From an uncultured Bacteroidales bacterium (GTDB lineage Bacteria; Bacteroidota; Bacteroidia; Bacteroidales; UBA932): a stretch of DNA of 64,000 bases. Position numbers and translations under genes: made by a program. Location of the stretch: the NCBI GenBank assembly GCA_944323845.1, contig CALUUA010000004.1, positions 1-64,000 of the forward strand. The letters run 5' to 3'. Positions 8,202 through 17,748 of the stretch are shown piece after piece. Below the pieces are notes generated by a model, which saw nothing but the letters and a program-made list of their open reading frames with translations, was not told where the DNA came from and searched no databases. Positions within the stretch are counted from its first letter, which is position 1; each line of letters begins with the position of its first letter.

Positions 8202-9421
8202 ATGGCGATTGTAAAGCGTTCACTAATCTTGCTGTCGAGCCTTTTAGTGTCAGCATCAATCTTTTCATCGGTTACTTTGGCATAAATCTGAGTGGTATCC
8301 ACCCGTGTATGTCCCAGCATCTTGCTGACCGTTTCCAATGGTACACCATGCGAGAGAGTAATCTCTGTAGCGTATGTATGTCTGGCCGCATGAAAGACGA
8401 TTCTACGGTTGATACCGCATATTGCGGCAATCTTTTTTAGGGAAAGATTTACGTCTGAATTGCTGTACATAGGCAACAGCTTTCCATTGGGCTCTACATC
8501 ACGATACTTATTAAGTATATGTAAGGGAACCTCAAGGAGCGGAACCTCATACTCGACCTTGGTCTTTTTACGGGAGGTCCGTATCCAGAGCGTGCCGTTT
8601 TCATCCGTTACCAAATCTTCTTTGGTCAACATACACATATCTCCATAAGATATTCCGGTGTAGCAGGAGAACAAGAATAAATCTCTGACGATGTAAAGTC
8701 TTGCATTATGCAATGGTGTTGTCATAATCAACTCTAATTCCTCTGCCGTGAGATACTTCTGTTCACGCTGTGGGCGTTCAGGCTCGTAACCCCAGAATGG
8801 ATTGAAAGTAAGAATACCATCTGCTACGGCTTCATTGATAATGGTTCTAAAAGAGGTTGTAAGATGGACTATCGTACCAAGAGCTAAATGACAGTCTGTT
8901 CGTAAGTGAAGGTCATATTTCTCAATAAACGAACGATCCAATGCCGTAAAGGGAATATCGGTCAATTTGTATTTCTCATTGAGGAATTTCTCTACATGCA
9001 TATAGGCATACTTGTAAGCACGAAGAGAACCTGCGACGCGGTTCACACCTATACGCTTCTCGAAATTCTTGATGAAGGCGCGGAAATAACTCATCAAGGT
9101 CTGCTGCCCCGAAGCCATACCCAAAAGCAGGCACTTGACATCTTCGGCAGTTACTCCTTCTCGTATTGCCGATTGTTCTTGATAGATATGTAGAGCCGAG
9201 GCTCTGATCTCGTCTAACTGACGATTGATTTCGCGTGCTGCGACACTCTTACCCGTAGCACGGCCGGAGTGCCACATCGTGTGTGGTACCGACATTTTCA
9301 CACTGAATGCCGCCTCGGAGTACTTGCCGACATTCAACCTTGCCATTACAGGGCAGTTCCCTTTGGCATCTGCTTCGCTCTTTTTGAGGTAGAACGACAC
9401 CTTTACATCTGCCTGATTCAT
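8198..9421 (-). CDS. Tyrosine recombinase (ICE integrase), end-proximal copy
   Basis: 407 residues, a diverged paralogue of the next gene. Catalytic residues visible are Lys in SRKKT (near 284-288), His344, Arg347, His371 and Tyr380 (TTQIYAKV). The first arginine is again missing (TGISYGDM). It is the gene closest to the element end and first in the recombinase operon, preceded by a -7 box. Two coupled recombinases in one ICE end suggest a heteromeric or division-of-labour recombination system; that is inference. Confidence 0.88.
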   Translation of the reverse strand: MNQADVKVSFYLKKSEADAKGNCPVMARLNVGKYSEAAFSVKMSVPHTMWHSGRATGKSVAAREINRQLDEIRASALHIYQEQSAIREGVTAEDVKCLLLGMASGQQTLMSYFRAFIKNFEKRIGVNRVAGSLRAYKYAYMHVEKFLNEKYKLTDIPFTALDRSFIEKYDLHLRTDCHLALGTIVHLTTSFRTIINEAVADGILTFNPFWGYEPERPQREQKYLTAEELELIMTTPLHNARLYIVRDLFLFSCYTGISYGDMCMLTKEDLVTDENGTLWIRTSRKKTKVEYEVPLLEVPLHILNKYRDVEPNGKLLPMYSNSDVNLSLKKIAAICGINRRIVFHAARHTYATEITLSHGVPLETVSKMLGHTRVDTTQIYAKVTDEKIDADTKRLDSKISERFTIAI

Positions 9422-9439
9422 AACTCATTTCTTTGGTTG

Positions 9440-9447
9440 CAAAAATA
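9440..9447 (-). promoter_or_regulatory. -7 promoter element of the recombinase operon
   Basis: On the minus strand TATTTTTG matches TAnnTTTG exactly, 18 bases before the recombinase ATG at 9421. No -33 TTTG is evident. Confidence 0.5.
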
Positions 9448-9818
9448 AATTTTACAGAGTTAATGAACGGCATGTAGAACATAGCGGAACAAGGCAACAA
9501 GTACTTGACAATTAATCTCATTCCCGTATTTTTCTTCCAACGAGAAAAAATGATTACCTTTTTCAGTGCAATGATAGAAAAAACAAGCGTTCTTTGTGGC
9601 TGTTGTAGGGTATGTGCAAGAGATTAAAGATGCTGTTTCTACCAAATTTCCATTCCATAAAAAGGCAACGGATAGGTAGCAATTCTTTCTCTAATCCCCA
9701 CCATATTCGGCTCCTTCTGCCAAATTTAACAATATGGTGAGGTAACACAAAAATGGTATATGTACCAACCACTTATCACATTTTGCCCTCATCCTGCTAT
9801 TATTACGCAAGTTCTTTT

Positions 9819-9826
9819 TATATTTG
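9819..9826 (+). promoter_or_regulatory. -7 promoter element of the C69 peptidase gene
   Basis: TATATTTG matches TAnnTTTG exactly and lies 34 bases before ATG 9861. It implies that in-frame ATGs at or before 9837 are unlikely starts. Confidence 0.45.
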
Positions 9827-9860
9827 TGATTGCCGAATGAGGCATTTTAATTTGTCGTTC

Positions 9861-11660
9861 ATGAATAAGACTATATCGCATTTCCCGGTCGTAGCCGGGC
9901 TTTTCATCGGTCTGCTGTCCCTGACGACGGTTTCTGAAGCCGATGCCTGCACGAATGTCCTGATTTCCAAAGGGGCCAGCACCGACGGGTCCTGCATGGT
10001 ATCATATGCAGCTGATTCGCACACCCTTTTCGGGGAACTTTATTTCCGCCCGGCAGCCAGCCATGAAAAGGGCGAAATGCTGAAAATATACGAGTGGGAT
10101 ACAGGAAAATATCTCGGCGAGATTCCTCAGGTACCATATACATTCCAGACTGTCGGAAACATGAACGAGCATCAGCTCATCATCGGGGAATCCACTTTCG
10201 GAGGCCGGGCGGAGCTGTATGACTCCACCGGTATCATGGACTACGGCTCCCTCATCTTCACTACCCTCCAGAGAGCCAGGACCGCACGTGAAGCCATAAA
10301 GATCATAGTGGATCTGGCGAATACCCACGGCTATTATTCCAGCGGCGAGTCGTTCTCGATAGCGGACAAGGATGAAGTCTGGGTCATGGACCTCATCGGA
10401 AAGGGCTACAGGGAGGAAAACGGACGGAACGTGAACAAAGGCATAGTGTGGGTGGCCAGAAGATTGCCTGACGGCTACATCTGCGCCCATGCGAACCAGT
10501 CCAGGATAAGTACCTTCCCCCTCGACGATCCGGAAAACTGCCTCTACGCCCCGGATGTGATATCATTCGCCCGCGAGATGGGGTATTTTGACGGAAAAGA
10601 CGAGGAATTCAGCTTCTGCGATGCATATAACCCTCTGGAATTCGGCTCTCTGCGCGGATGCGAGGCCCGTGCCTGGTCTGCGTTCAATATCCTCTGCGAC
10701 GGCCGTTTCACGTTCGAGGATGAAAACGGAAAGGAAGTGACGGCTGACGCATATGACTACATCGATTATGCTATGGGGTACGACGCCTCGAAGCGTTTCC
10801 CTCTTTTCGTGAAGCCGTCCCGGAAAATCTCCATGAAGGACGTGGCTGACGTCATGCGCGACCATTTCGAAGGCACTCCTATGGATATGACCACAGATAT
10901 AGGTGCCGGGGGCAATGCGCTTCCGTACCGCTGGAGACCTATGGATTTCGAATATGAAGGGCGGATATATGTGAACGAAAGGGCCATTGCCACCCAGCAG
11001 ACCGGTTTCTGGTTCGTAGGTCAGTCCCGCGGCTGGCTTCCAGACGTGATCGGCGGCCTGCTCTGGTTCGGCACCGACGATGCGGCCACCTCCTACCTGA
11101 CTCCGATATACACCAATATAAAGGAGGTGCCCGACTGCTTCGCAGAGGGCAATGGCAGTATCCTCGAATATTCCCCGACTTCAGCATTCTGGATTTGCAA
11201 CCGCGTGGCCAATGCCTGCTACAGAATGTACAACGTAATGGCGCCTGTAGTCAGGGCGAAAGCCGATGACTTCGAGAACAGCCAGATGGCTCTCATCCCG
11301 GAAATAGACAAACAGGCCTTGGATCTGTACCGGAAAGCCCTCGATACTCCGCGGAAGCAGATAAGAAGAAACGATGAAGTGCAGAAGGTTCCTGACCCGT
11401 TCAAAGAGGTAAAAGATTTCCTGACAGACTATTCTGTCGGCACGGCGCAGGGCGTGTTCCGGGAGTGGACCGAGCTGGAGACTTTCCTGCTCGTGAAATT
11501 CATGGACGGAAACGTGAAGGCCCAGAATCCGGACGGCAGTTTCGTCACGAACGGATATTCCGACCGCATCCCTGACGGCATCACGAATCCGGGATACACT
11601 GAAAAATGGAAGGAAGCGGTGGTGCGCGACCACGGCGATATCCTTCTCCAGCCGGAATAG
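9861..11660 (+). CDS. Secreted C69 family dipeptidase (PepD-like)
   Basis: 599 residues from ATG 9861. A signal peptide ends at SEADA, and the next residue is Cys, the N-terminal nucleophile of the Ntn-hydrolase C69 family (CTNVLISKGASTDGS). Further motifs include GESTFGGR and SFSIADKDEVWVMDLIG. The family cleaves dipeptides or short peptides; here it would act in the periplasm or outside the cell. An upstream in-frame ATG at 9837 is possible, but it lies only about 10 bases after the -7 box. It is the first chromosomal gene after the ICE and precedes the TonB receptor by 65 bp, in the same direction. Confidence 0.88.
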   Translation: MNKTISHFPVVAGLFIGLLSLTTVSEADACTNVLISKGASTDGSCMVSYAADSHTLFGELYFRPAASHEKGEMLKIYEWDTGKYLGEIPQVPYTFQTVGNMNEHQLIIGESTFGGRAELYDSTGIMDYGSLIFTTLQRARTAREAIKIIVDLANTHGYYSSGESFSIADKDEVWVMDLIGKGYREENGRNVNKGIVWVARRLPDGYICAHANQSRISTFPLDDPENCLYAPDVISFAREMGYFDGKDEEFSFCDAYNPLEFGSLRGCEARAWSAFNILCDGRFTFEDENGKEVTADAYDYIDYAMGYDASKRFPLFVKPSRKISMKDVADVMRDHFEGTPMDMTTDIGAGGNALPYRWRPMDFEYEGRIYVNERAIATQQTGFWFVGQSRGWLPDVIGGLLWFGTDDAATSYLTPIYTNIKEVPDCFAEGNGSILEYSPTSAFWICNRVANACYRMYNVMAPVVRAKADDFENSQMALIPEIDKQALDLYRKALDTPRKQIRRNDEVQKVPDPFKEVKDFLTDYSVGTAQGVFREWTELETFLLVKFMDGNVKAQNPDGSFVTNGYSDRIPDGITNPGYTEKWKEAVVRDHGDILLQPE

Positions 11661-11725
11661 TCTTTCCGAGGATTTGCCGGCAGATTTATTTCAGGACAGT
11701 TTTTCATTATGAAACACAATCACAG

Positions 11726-14710
11726 ATGAAGCGCTTGATAATCATAATTGCCATTCTGACGTCGGTGTTCCAGTGGGCGGATGCCCAGGAAACATACACC
11801 ATAAGCGGCACCGTACTGAACAAGGCTACCGGCAAGCCGGTGGAATATGCCACTGTCGTACTCGAAAATTCAGAACAGTGGGCTGTCGCTGACGGAAACG
11901 GAAATTTTTCCATCCAGAAGGTCCAGCCTGGAAGAAACGTCATCAGCATATCATGTCTGGGATTCGTGACTGATACCAGAGAGATAGTAATAAGCAAGGA
12001 TATAGACATTTACATGGTATCGCTTGCCGAAGACAATCTGACACTCGAGAGCGTAGTAGTCACCGCTCAGGACAACAGCAACAGCGCCACTACGAGCCGT
12101 ACCATAGACAAGACAGCTCTGGACCATATACAGATGCTCAATGTAGCCGATGTGTCCAGTCTCCTCCCGGGAGGAGCTACCAGAAATCCTGACTTGCTGG
12201 AGAATCAGGTGTTCAACATCCGTTCCGGCTCGACAGGCGAGTCCGGAAACGTGTCTTTCGGCACTGCCGTGGAAGTGGACGGTGTCCGCCTCTCGAACAA
12301 CGGCAGTTTCGCCTCCTTCTCCACATCCGGCGTGGCCGGGGCTTCGGTGAATAATGTCGCTTCGACGAATGTGGAGTCCATAGAGGTCATCACCGGCGTC
12401 CCGTCGGTGGAGTACGGCGACATGACATCCGGAGTGGTGAAGATAAACACGCGGAAAGGCCGCACTCCGTACACAGTCACATTGTCCACGAACCCGAACA
12501 TGAAGCAGGTTTCAGCCAGCAAGGGATTCGGGTTAGGAGAGACGCACAGGGGAGTGTCGAGGGGCATTCTGAACGCCAGTCTCGAATACACTTTAGCCAC
12601 AAGCGACCAGCGTTCGCCTTATGAATCATACGACAGGAAGCAGCTGCAACTGACCTACAGCAATCTTTTCGACCGCGGCATCCTGAGCGAGATGCCTCTC
12701 AGATTCTCTGTCAGCGCTTCCGGCAATCTCGGAGGCATGGACACGAAGGCGGATCCCGATGCTTTTTCCGAAAACAGGACCACTGTCAGGGATAATTCGT
12801 TCCGGGGGAATTTCTCGTTCGACTGGCTGTTAAGCAAGAAATGGATTACGAACATAGAGTTCAGCGGTTCCGTAGTCTACAGCGACAAGCGCAGCCGTGA
12901 CCATCAGAATGTGAACTGGGCACAGGACAGTCCTGCAATCCACGGAACGGAGGAAGGCTATTTCATGGCGCAGCGTTATGAGGACAATCCTGATGCAGCC
13001 GTCATTCTCCGTCCGGCAGGATATTGGTACAAGACCATGTGCGTCGATGACAGACCGATAAGTTACGGGCTGAAACTGAAGGCTAACTGGGCGCGCAAGT
13101 TCGGGGAAATAAACAATAAGGTCAAGGTCGGCATCGACTGGTCGGCGGACGGCAACTTCGGAATCGGCCAGTACACCGAAAACATGGCCACTGCAGATAA
13201 TTTCTGGGAGTACAGGTATTGCGACATACCTTTCATGAACAATGTTGCAGCCTATATCGAGGAAAATATCACCATTCCGATAGGAAAGACCCGCCTTAAT
13301 ATAGTAGCCGGTCTCAGGAATGACAATACCATCATCAGAAATTCGGTTTACGGCGTCACATCCAGCCTTTCCCCGAGGTTCAATCTGAAATATACGATAC
13401 TTTCGCCGAAGGCCCGCTGGAACAAGACAGTGCGCGAACTTTCTTTCCGCGCAAGCTGGGGCGTGGCCACCAAACTGCCGTCCTATTCGATACTGTATCC
13501 TGTGCCGGAATATACCTACCTCAATACTTTTGCTTCTACCGCCACGGCTTCGGGACAGGCTTTTTCGGCCTATTACATATTGCCGCGCACCATAGAATAC
13601 AATCCTGACCTGCGCTGGCAGAAGAACCGGCAGGCGGAAATCGGCTTCGACATAGACATTGCCGGAAACAAGATATCTCTGGCCGGATATTATAACCGCA
13701 CGGTAGACGCATACAGGCTGAGCCGCGATTATGAAAGGTTCACATTCAACTACACTTCTATCGGCGCACTGGAAGGGTGCCTGATTCCTGTCGAAGACAG
13801 GGCTTTCAGCGTGGACAGGAATACCGGAATCGTGACTGTGACGGATGTGACCGGAGTTCATGCCCCGGAAATTCTGGATCATTCCGAGCGCAACAGGTTC
13901 AACCAGACTACCTATGCATCGAATACCGCTAATCCCATCACCAGATACGGTCTCGAATGGGTCATAGATTTCAGGCGGATAAATCCGATAAATACGAATA
14001 TCAGACTGGACGGCTCGTTTTACGGCTACCGCTCTGTGGATGAGAATATCGAAGCATACTCGTACGACGGCAACGGAGCCGACGGACAGCCGTACAAGTA
14101 TGTCGGATATTTTGTCGGGGGCCGGTCGCAGTCGAACGGGCGGGAAAGCCGTCAGCTGAGCACGAATCTGACCATTACGACACATATCCCGAAGGTGAGG
14201 ATGATAGTCTCCCTCAGGCTTGAGGCTACCTTGCTGCGGTACACCCGTTTCCTGAGTGAGCAGAGCGGAGGAGTCCGCTCCCATGTCCTGACGAACAGGG
14301 AAGACATACTCTCCGTGACGGATGCTTCCGTATATGACGGCAACGGCTATGCGGTCGTGTATCCGGAATATTATACCACTTACGATGATCCGTACACGTT
14401 GCGCAATTTCCACGACGATCTCGTCTGGGCCCGTGAAAACGGGATGAGCGACATGGCGTCCGATCTTGCCCGTCTGGCCATCAGCAATTCCATGGATTAT
14501 TTCTACAACAAGGAGTATCTTACTCCGTATTTCTCCATGAATTTCAGCGTGACCAAAGAGATAGGCGATCTGGCCTCCATATCGTTCTATGCAAACAATT
14601 TCTTCAATAATTTCGGCCAGATACGTTCTACAAGAACCGGAAACTATGTATCGGCTTCCGACTATATCACCAATTTTTATTACGGATTGACATTGCGGTT
14701 CAAATTTTAG
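11726..14710 (+). CDS. TonB-dependent outer-membrane receptor
   Basis: 994 residues from ATG 11726. A signal peptide (about 1-21, ending ADA-Q) is followed by a CarboxypepD_reg-like domain (about 24-110, ISGTVLNKATGKPVEYATVV), a plug domain (about 125-220, with LESVVVTAQ, VEVDGVRLSNNG and PSVEYGDMTSGVV) and a beta-barrel ending in LTLRFKF. It is not a SusC: no SusD follows. The next two genes encode a DUF4876-like lipoprotein and a second barrel, a grouping seen in other Bacteroidota. The substrate is unknown. Confidence 0.85.
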   Translation: MKRLIIIIAILTSVFQWADAQETYTISGTVLNKATGKPVEYATVVLENSEQWAVADGNGNFSIQKVQPGRNVISISCLGFVTDTREIVISKDIDIYMVSLAEDNLTLESVVVTAQDNSNSATTSRTIDKTALDHIQMLNVADVSSLLPGGATRNPDLLENQVFNIRSGSTGESGNVSFGTAVEVDGVRLSNNGSFASFSTSGVAGASVNNVASTNVESIEVITGVPSVEYGDMTSGVVKINTRKGRTPYTVTLSTNPNMKQVSASKGFGLGETHRGVSRGILNASLEYTLATSDQRSPYESYDRKQLQLTYSNLFDRGILSEMPLRFSVSASGNLGGMDTKADPDAFSENRTTVRDNSFRGNFSFDWLLSKKWITNIEFSGSVVYSDKRSRDHQNVNWAQDSPAIHGTEEGYFMAQRYEDNPDAAVILRPAGYWYKTMCVDDRPISYGLKLKANWARKFGEINNKVKVGIDWSADGNFGIGQYTENMATADNFWEYRYCDIPFMNNVAAYIEENITIPIGKTRLNIVAGLRNDNTIIRNSVYGVTSSLSPRFNLKYTILSPKARWNKTVRELSFRASWGVATKLPSYSILYPVPEYTYLNTFASTATASGQAFSAYYILPRTIEYNPDLRWQKNRQAEIGFDIDIAGNKISLAGYYNRTVDAYRLSRDYERFTFNYTSIGALEGCLIPVEDRAFSVDRNTGIVTVTDVTGVHAPEILDHSERNRFNQTTYASNTANPITRYGLEWVIDFRRINPINTNIRLDGSFYGYRSVDENIEAYSYDGNGADGQPYKYVGYFVGGRSQSNGRESRQLSTNLTITTHIPKVRMIVSLRLEATLLRYTRFLSEQSGGVRSHVLTNREDILSVTDASVYDGNGYAVVYPEYYTTYDDPYTLRNFHDDLVWARENGMSDMASDLARLAISNSMDYFYNKEYLTPYFSMNFSVTKEIGDLASISFYANNFFNNFGQIRSTRTGNYVSASDYITNFYYGLTLRFKF

Positions 14711-14716
14711 GCATCC

Positions 14717-16030
14717 ATGACAAGCAAGATAAGGAAAACATTTGCATTTGTACTCGCATTGGCCGCAGCGGCGGCCACCTCCTGCGAAATCGTGCCGTCC
14801 ATCCCAGGGGTGGAAATGGAGTTCGTGCTCATGAGCGACGGTGAGATATATGCCGAGGACGGGATTACGGTGACGCTTTCTACACAGAACAATTCCGTTT
14901 CCTATGTGGCCGAGACCGAGCAGGGTGTGGTCAGGTTTACGCTTGTCCCCGGACTTTACACGGCAGTGGCATCGTTCAAGACCTCTACCCATGTATATAA
15001 TCTGAACACTTCCGTGGTCGTAGACGTGTCTTCTGCCGGCAGGATTGAGCTCAATCTCACGAAAGTGCGCTCCGAGCCGTTGATAATCAAGGAACTGTAT
15101 ATCGGAGGCTGTCAGACTGACGATGCGAGCAAACCGTATTATTACGACAAGTATGTCATACTGTACAACAATTCCGCAGAGGAATACGACGCAAGCGATG
15201 TGGCATTCGCTTTCGCCACTCCGATGAACAGCGAGGCCACTAACCGGTGGATAAGCGGCGGCCGTCTCAAGTATGACGGGGAGGGATGGATTCCGGCCGG
15301 ATACAATATCTGGTGGTTCGATACGGAGGTGAAGGTGCAGCCGTATTCGCAGATAGTCGTGGCCATAAACGGAGCCATAGATCATACCCTCACCTACAGC
15401 AATTCCGTGGATTTGAGCGATGGCGGCTATTATGTGATGTATCATCCGGCGGCATTCGGCGAAAAATACAACACGTACCATTATCCGAATCCTTCGGCCG
15501 ACATTCCGCAGTCGCATTATCTGAAGACGTTCCTTTTCGGACAAGGCAATGCATGGCCTGTTTCGCAGACGAGTCCCGCTTTCTATATCCTCAGGTATGA
15601 CGGCATAGAAGCATATTCGAAGGATGAACTGAACTATGACAGGACAGAAACCCTTCCGGTGGTGAAGGTGGACAGGGACTGGGTAGTGGATGGCGTCGAG
15701 GTTTTCGCTGCCGGCAAGGAGGGCAGCAACAACAAGCGTCTGACTTCCGACATAGATGCAGGTTCCATATATTTTACCAACCAGTACGGCTATACCGTTT
15801 ACAGGAATGTGGACCGGGAGGCGACCGAGGCCCTTCCGGAAAACGAGGGGAAGATAGTGTACGGCTATACCGGCGGAACGGAGAGTACAGACCAGTCATA
15901 CGGCAACACCGACCCGTCCGGGATAGACGCCGAAGCGTCTCTGGCCAAAGGAGCGCATATCATCTATATGGATACGAACAACTCTTCGAAAGATTTCCAC
16001 CAGAGGCGTGTCGCATCCCTGAAAAAATAA
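14717..16030 (+). CDS. DUF4876-like surface lipoprotein
   Basis: 437 residues, starting 6 bp after the TonB receptor. A lipobox-like stretch, AAATSC, places the lipid-modified Cys at residue 24. A carboxypeptidase-regulatory-like beta domain follows (about 30-115), then a region beginning PLIIKELYIGGCQTDD with YDKYVILYNNS that resembles lamin-tail-type beta sandwiches. The family assignment is by resemblance and gene order. It is likely to be a partner of the receptor on the cell surface. Function unknown. Confidence 0.6.
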   Translation: MTSKIRKTFAFVLALAAAAATSCEIVPSIPGVEMEFVLMSDGEIYAEDGITVTLSTQNNSVSYVAETEQGVVRFTLVPGLYTAVASFKTSTHVYNLNTSVVVDVSSAGRIELNLTKVRSEPLIIKELYIGGCQTDDASKPYYYDKYVILYNNSAEEYDASDVAFAFATPMNSEATNRWISGGRLKYDGEGWIPAGYNIWWFDTEVKVQPYSQIVVAINGAIDHTLTYSNSVDLSDGGYYVMYHPAAFGEKYNTYHYPNPSADIPQSHYLKTFLFGQGNAWPVSQTSPAFYILRYDGIEAYSKDELNYDRTETLPVVKVDRDWVVDGVEVFAAGKEGSNNKRLTSDIDAGSIYFTNQYGYTVYRNVDREATEALPENEGKIVYGYTGGTESTDQSYGNTDPSGIDAEASLAKGAHIIYMDTNNSSKDFHQRRVASLKK

Positions 16031-16058
16031 ACTGCCTGCGGCAATAAAGACAACGACC

Positions 16059-17672
16059 ATGTCCAGATTCAAGATAACAGTTTTGATTTCAATACTCTTT
16101 GCAGCCTCCTGCCTGCCATCTTCCGGGCAGGGGCCGCAGAGAAATGTCTATGAGTTCGGTTTCATCAAGGATAGCAATCCGTGGCTGACAAGTTCCAACG
16201 CTTCGGGCATTTCCACCCTGCAGACAGACAGGTCGTCTTTCGTGGAGGCCTATTTCGACAAGGATGACGGAGCCCTTATCCCTGTGGAAGGCTCCGATGA
16301 CAGTTGGGAGGCCGGGGCGAAGACCGAATCCTATGTCCGGATTTCCGACAGGATAGCGTTTCACGGCGCTTTGTCGTATTCGTATTTCATGGGCAGGAAC
16401 ATGGGGGGACATTATCTGATGGATCCGTCGTACAATCCGATAAATTTCGTGGAAACTACGGAAGACAATACCGGGATAAAGGTCAAGGAACTGTATTCCC
16501 TCCTCGGCGGCATTTCATACTTTTTCAACGACAGGTGGTCCGTCGGAGCGGAGATAGGCTATGAGACCGGGGATTATGCCAAGCGGAAAGACCCGCGTCC
16601 GCGCAGCAGATGGATGGATCTGGACATTTCGGCCGGAGTCCGCTTTGCCCCGAAAGACAATTTCTCGGCAGGTTTGTCCCTGATATACAGAAGGACTACC
16701 GAAAATCTCGAAACAGGTACCTTCGGGACTACGGACAAGCAGTATTTCACGATGGTGGATTACGGCGGGTATCTCGGTTCCGTGGAAAGCCTCTCCGGCA
16801 GCCAGGGATTCATCAGGGTGACGGAGCCGGGAAGGCCTATGATGAACGCATTCTACGGCGGAGCGGTGCAGCTGGCTTTCGGCAGGGCTGATGACATCCT
16901 TTTCTTCAACGAGCTGGAGTACAGGTACAGGACAGGGCACTACGGCGAGCAGGCTTCCGACGAGGCGATATACTGCGAATTTTCCGGCAGCACTGCGACC
17001 TATACCGGTACGCTCGACATCCGCAGGGGCGATGACCTGCACAAGATAGGTCTCAATGCCATGTATGAGGGCCTGTCGAATATGGAGAATATCTACAGGT
17101 GGACTACGATAGAAGGCGGGAATACCATAGTGGAGTATTTCGGCCAGAATGAGATTTACCGGAAGATAGGCTTTTCCGGGAAGCTCTCCTATACCGGATA
17201 TCTCGGAATCAGCCAGTTCCGGCCGGAGTGGGAATACGGAGCGGAAATTTCCGGCGACTACAGTACTTTCAGGGCTACGTATTATCCGTATTACAGGGAT
17301 CAGACTCTGGTCCTGACCGATGCCGTCCTTTACGGAAGAAAGAACATCCGCACCGGAGCCAATATCTTTACGGTAGGGCTTGCAGCAGAATATCGTATGG
17401 GATTCGGCACGAAAAATTCCGACGGCAAATATGCGGAAAGCGCATCCGACAATCACAGGACCATGGATTCTTATCTGAACCGCGATTTCGAGTATGACAC
17501 TGCCGCGAGGTGTGCCGGGACATTGTCGTTCAGATATACAAGGCTGTTCGGCAGCAAGATATCCGCTTATGTCGATGTCCGGGACACTTATGTCCACACC
17601 CTGAAGAAACCGGAATTTCTGGCTGAAGGCTGGAGGAACATGTTTACGGTCTCCATAGGCTGTGCGTTCTGA
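16059..17672 (+). CDS. DUF6850-like outer-membrane beta-barrel protein
   Basis: 537 residues with a signal peptide (about 1-23, ending SSGQ). The rest alternates aromatic and polar residues in strand-like segments (GALSYSYFMGR, WSVGAEIGYETGDY, ISAYVDVRDTYVHT) and ends in an aromatic, VSIGCAF, as outer-membrane barrels do. It lies 28 bp after the DUF4876-like gene, third in the receptor operon. Role unknown; possibly a second channel or a surface display partner. Confidence 0.55.
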   Translation: MSRFKITVLISILFAASCLPSSGQGPQRNVYEFGFIKDSNPWLTSSNASGISTLQTDRSSFVEAYFDKDDGALIPVEGSDDSWEAGAKTESYVRISDRIAFHGALSYSYFMGRNMGGHYLMDPSYNPINFVETTEDNTGIKVKELYSLLGGISYFFNDRWSVGAEIGYETGDYAKRKDPRPRSRWMDLDISAGVRFAPKDNFSAGLSLIYRRTTENLETGTFGTTDKQYFTMVDYGGYLGSVESLSGSQGFIRVTEPGRPMMNAFYGGAVQLAFGRADDILFFNELEYRYRTGHYGEQASDEAIYCEFSGSTATYTGTLDIRRGDDLHKIGLNAMYEGLSNMENIYRWTTIEGGNTIVEYFGQNEIYRKIGFSGKLSYTGYLGISQFRPEWEYGAEISGDYSTFRATYYPYYRDQTLVLTDAVLYGRKNIRTGANIFTVGLAAEYRMGFGTKNSDGKYAESASDNHRTMDSYLNRDFEYDTAARCAGTLSFRYTRLFGSKISAYVDVRDTYVHTLKKPEFLAEGWRNMFTVSIGCAF

Positions 17673-17748
17673 TTCCGGACAGCCTGCGGCGGACAGACCG
17701 GCCTGAAGCCGGATTATGAATGAAAAAGACAGGAATATGTATTCGGTC

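Larger units (their letters stand above)
1..9750. mobile_element. Terminal part of an integrative conjugative element (CTnDOT-like class)
   Basis: The block carries PRTRC genes, an RteA/RteB-type regulator pair, three small excisionase-like helix-turn-helix proteins and two IntDOT-type tyrosine recombinases, the set expected at the integration and excision end of Bacteroidota ICEs. It is visibly more AT-rich than the chromosomal genes that follow, and its neighbour from 9.86 kb is an ordinary chromosomal peptidase gene. The right boundary is approximate, somewhere between the recombinase start at 9421 and about 9.8 kb. The left part (transfer genes) lies outside the window. No tetQ, erm or other resistance gene is present. 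Confidence 0.85.
9422..9860. other. ICE-chromosome junction region, no gene
   Basis: This 439 bp AT-rich gap separates the recombinase operon from the first chromosomal gene. It holds an inverted repeat CACCATATT/AATATGGTG (9699-9707 and 9731-9739, 23-nt loop), the inverted repeat TGGTA-TATG-TACCA (9754-9767) and a TATATTTG box at 9819-9826. The attachment site is probably here, but its core cannot be defined without the other end. No tRNA gene is visible. Confidence 0.55.

Noticed and set aside
9422..9860. tRNA gene as ICE integration target
   Set aside because: No cloverleaf or CCA-end pattern is visible at the junction.
12830..15544. Long antisense open frame (904 codons) opposite the TonB receptor and DUF4876-like gene
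   Set aside because: It spans two well-supported genes, has no domain pattern and is explained by codon bias of the sense strand.
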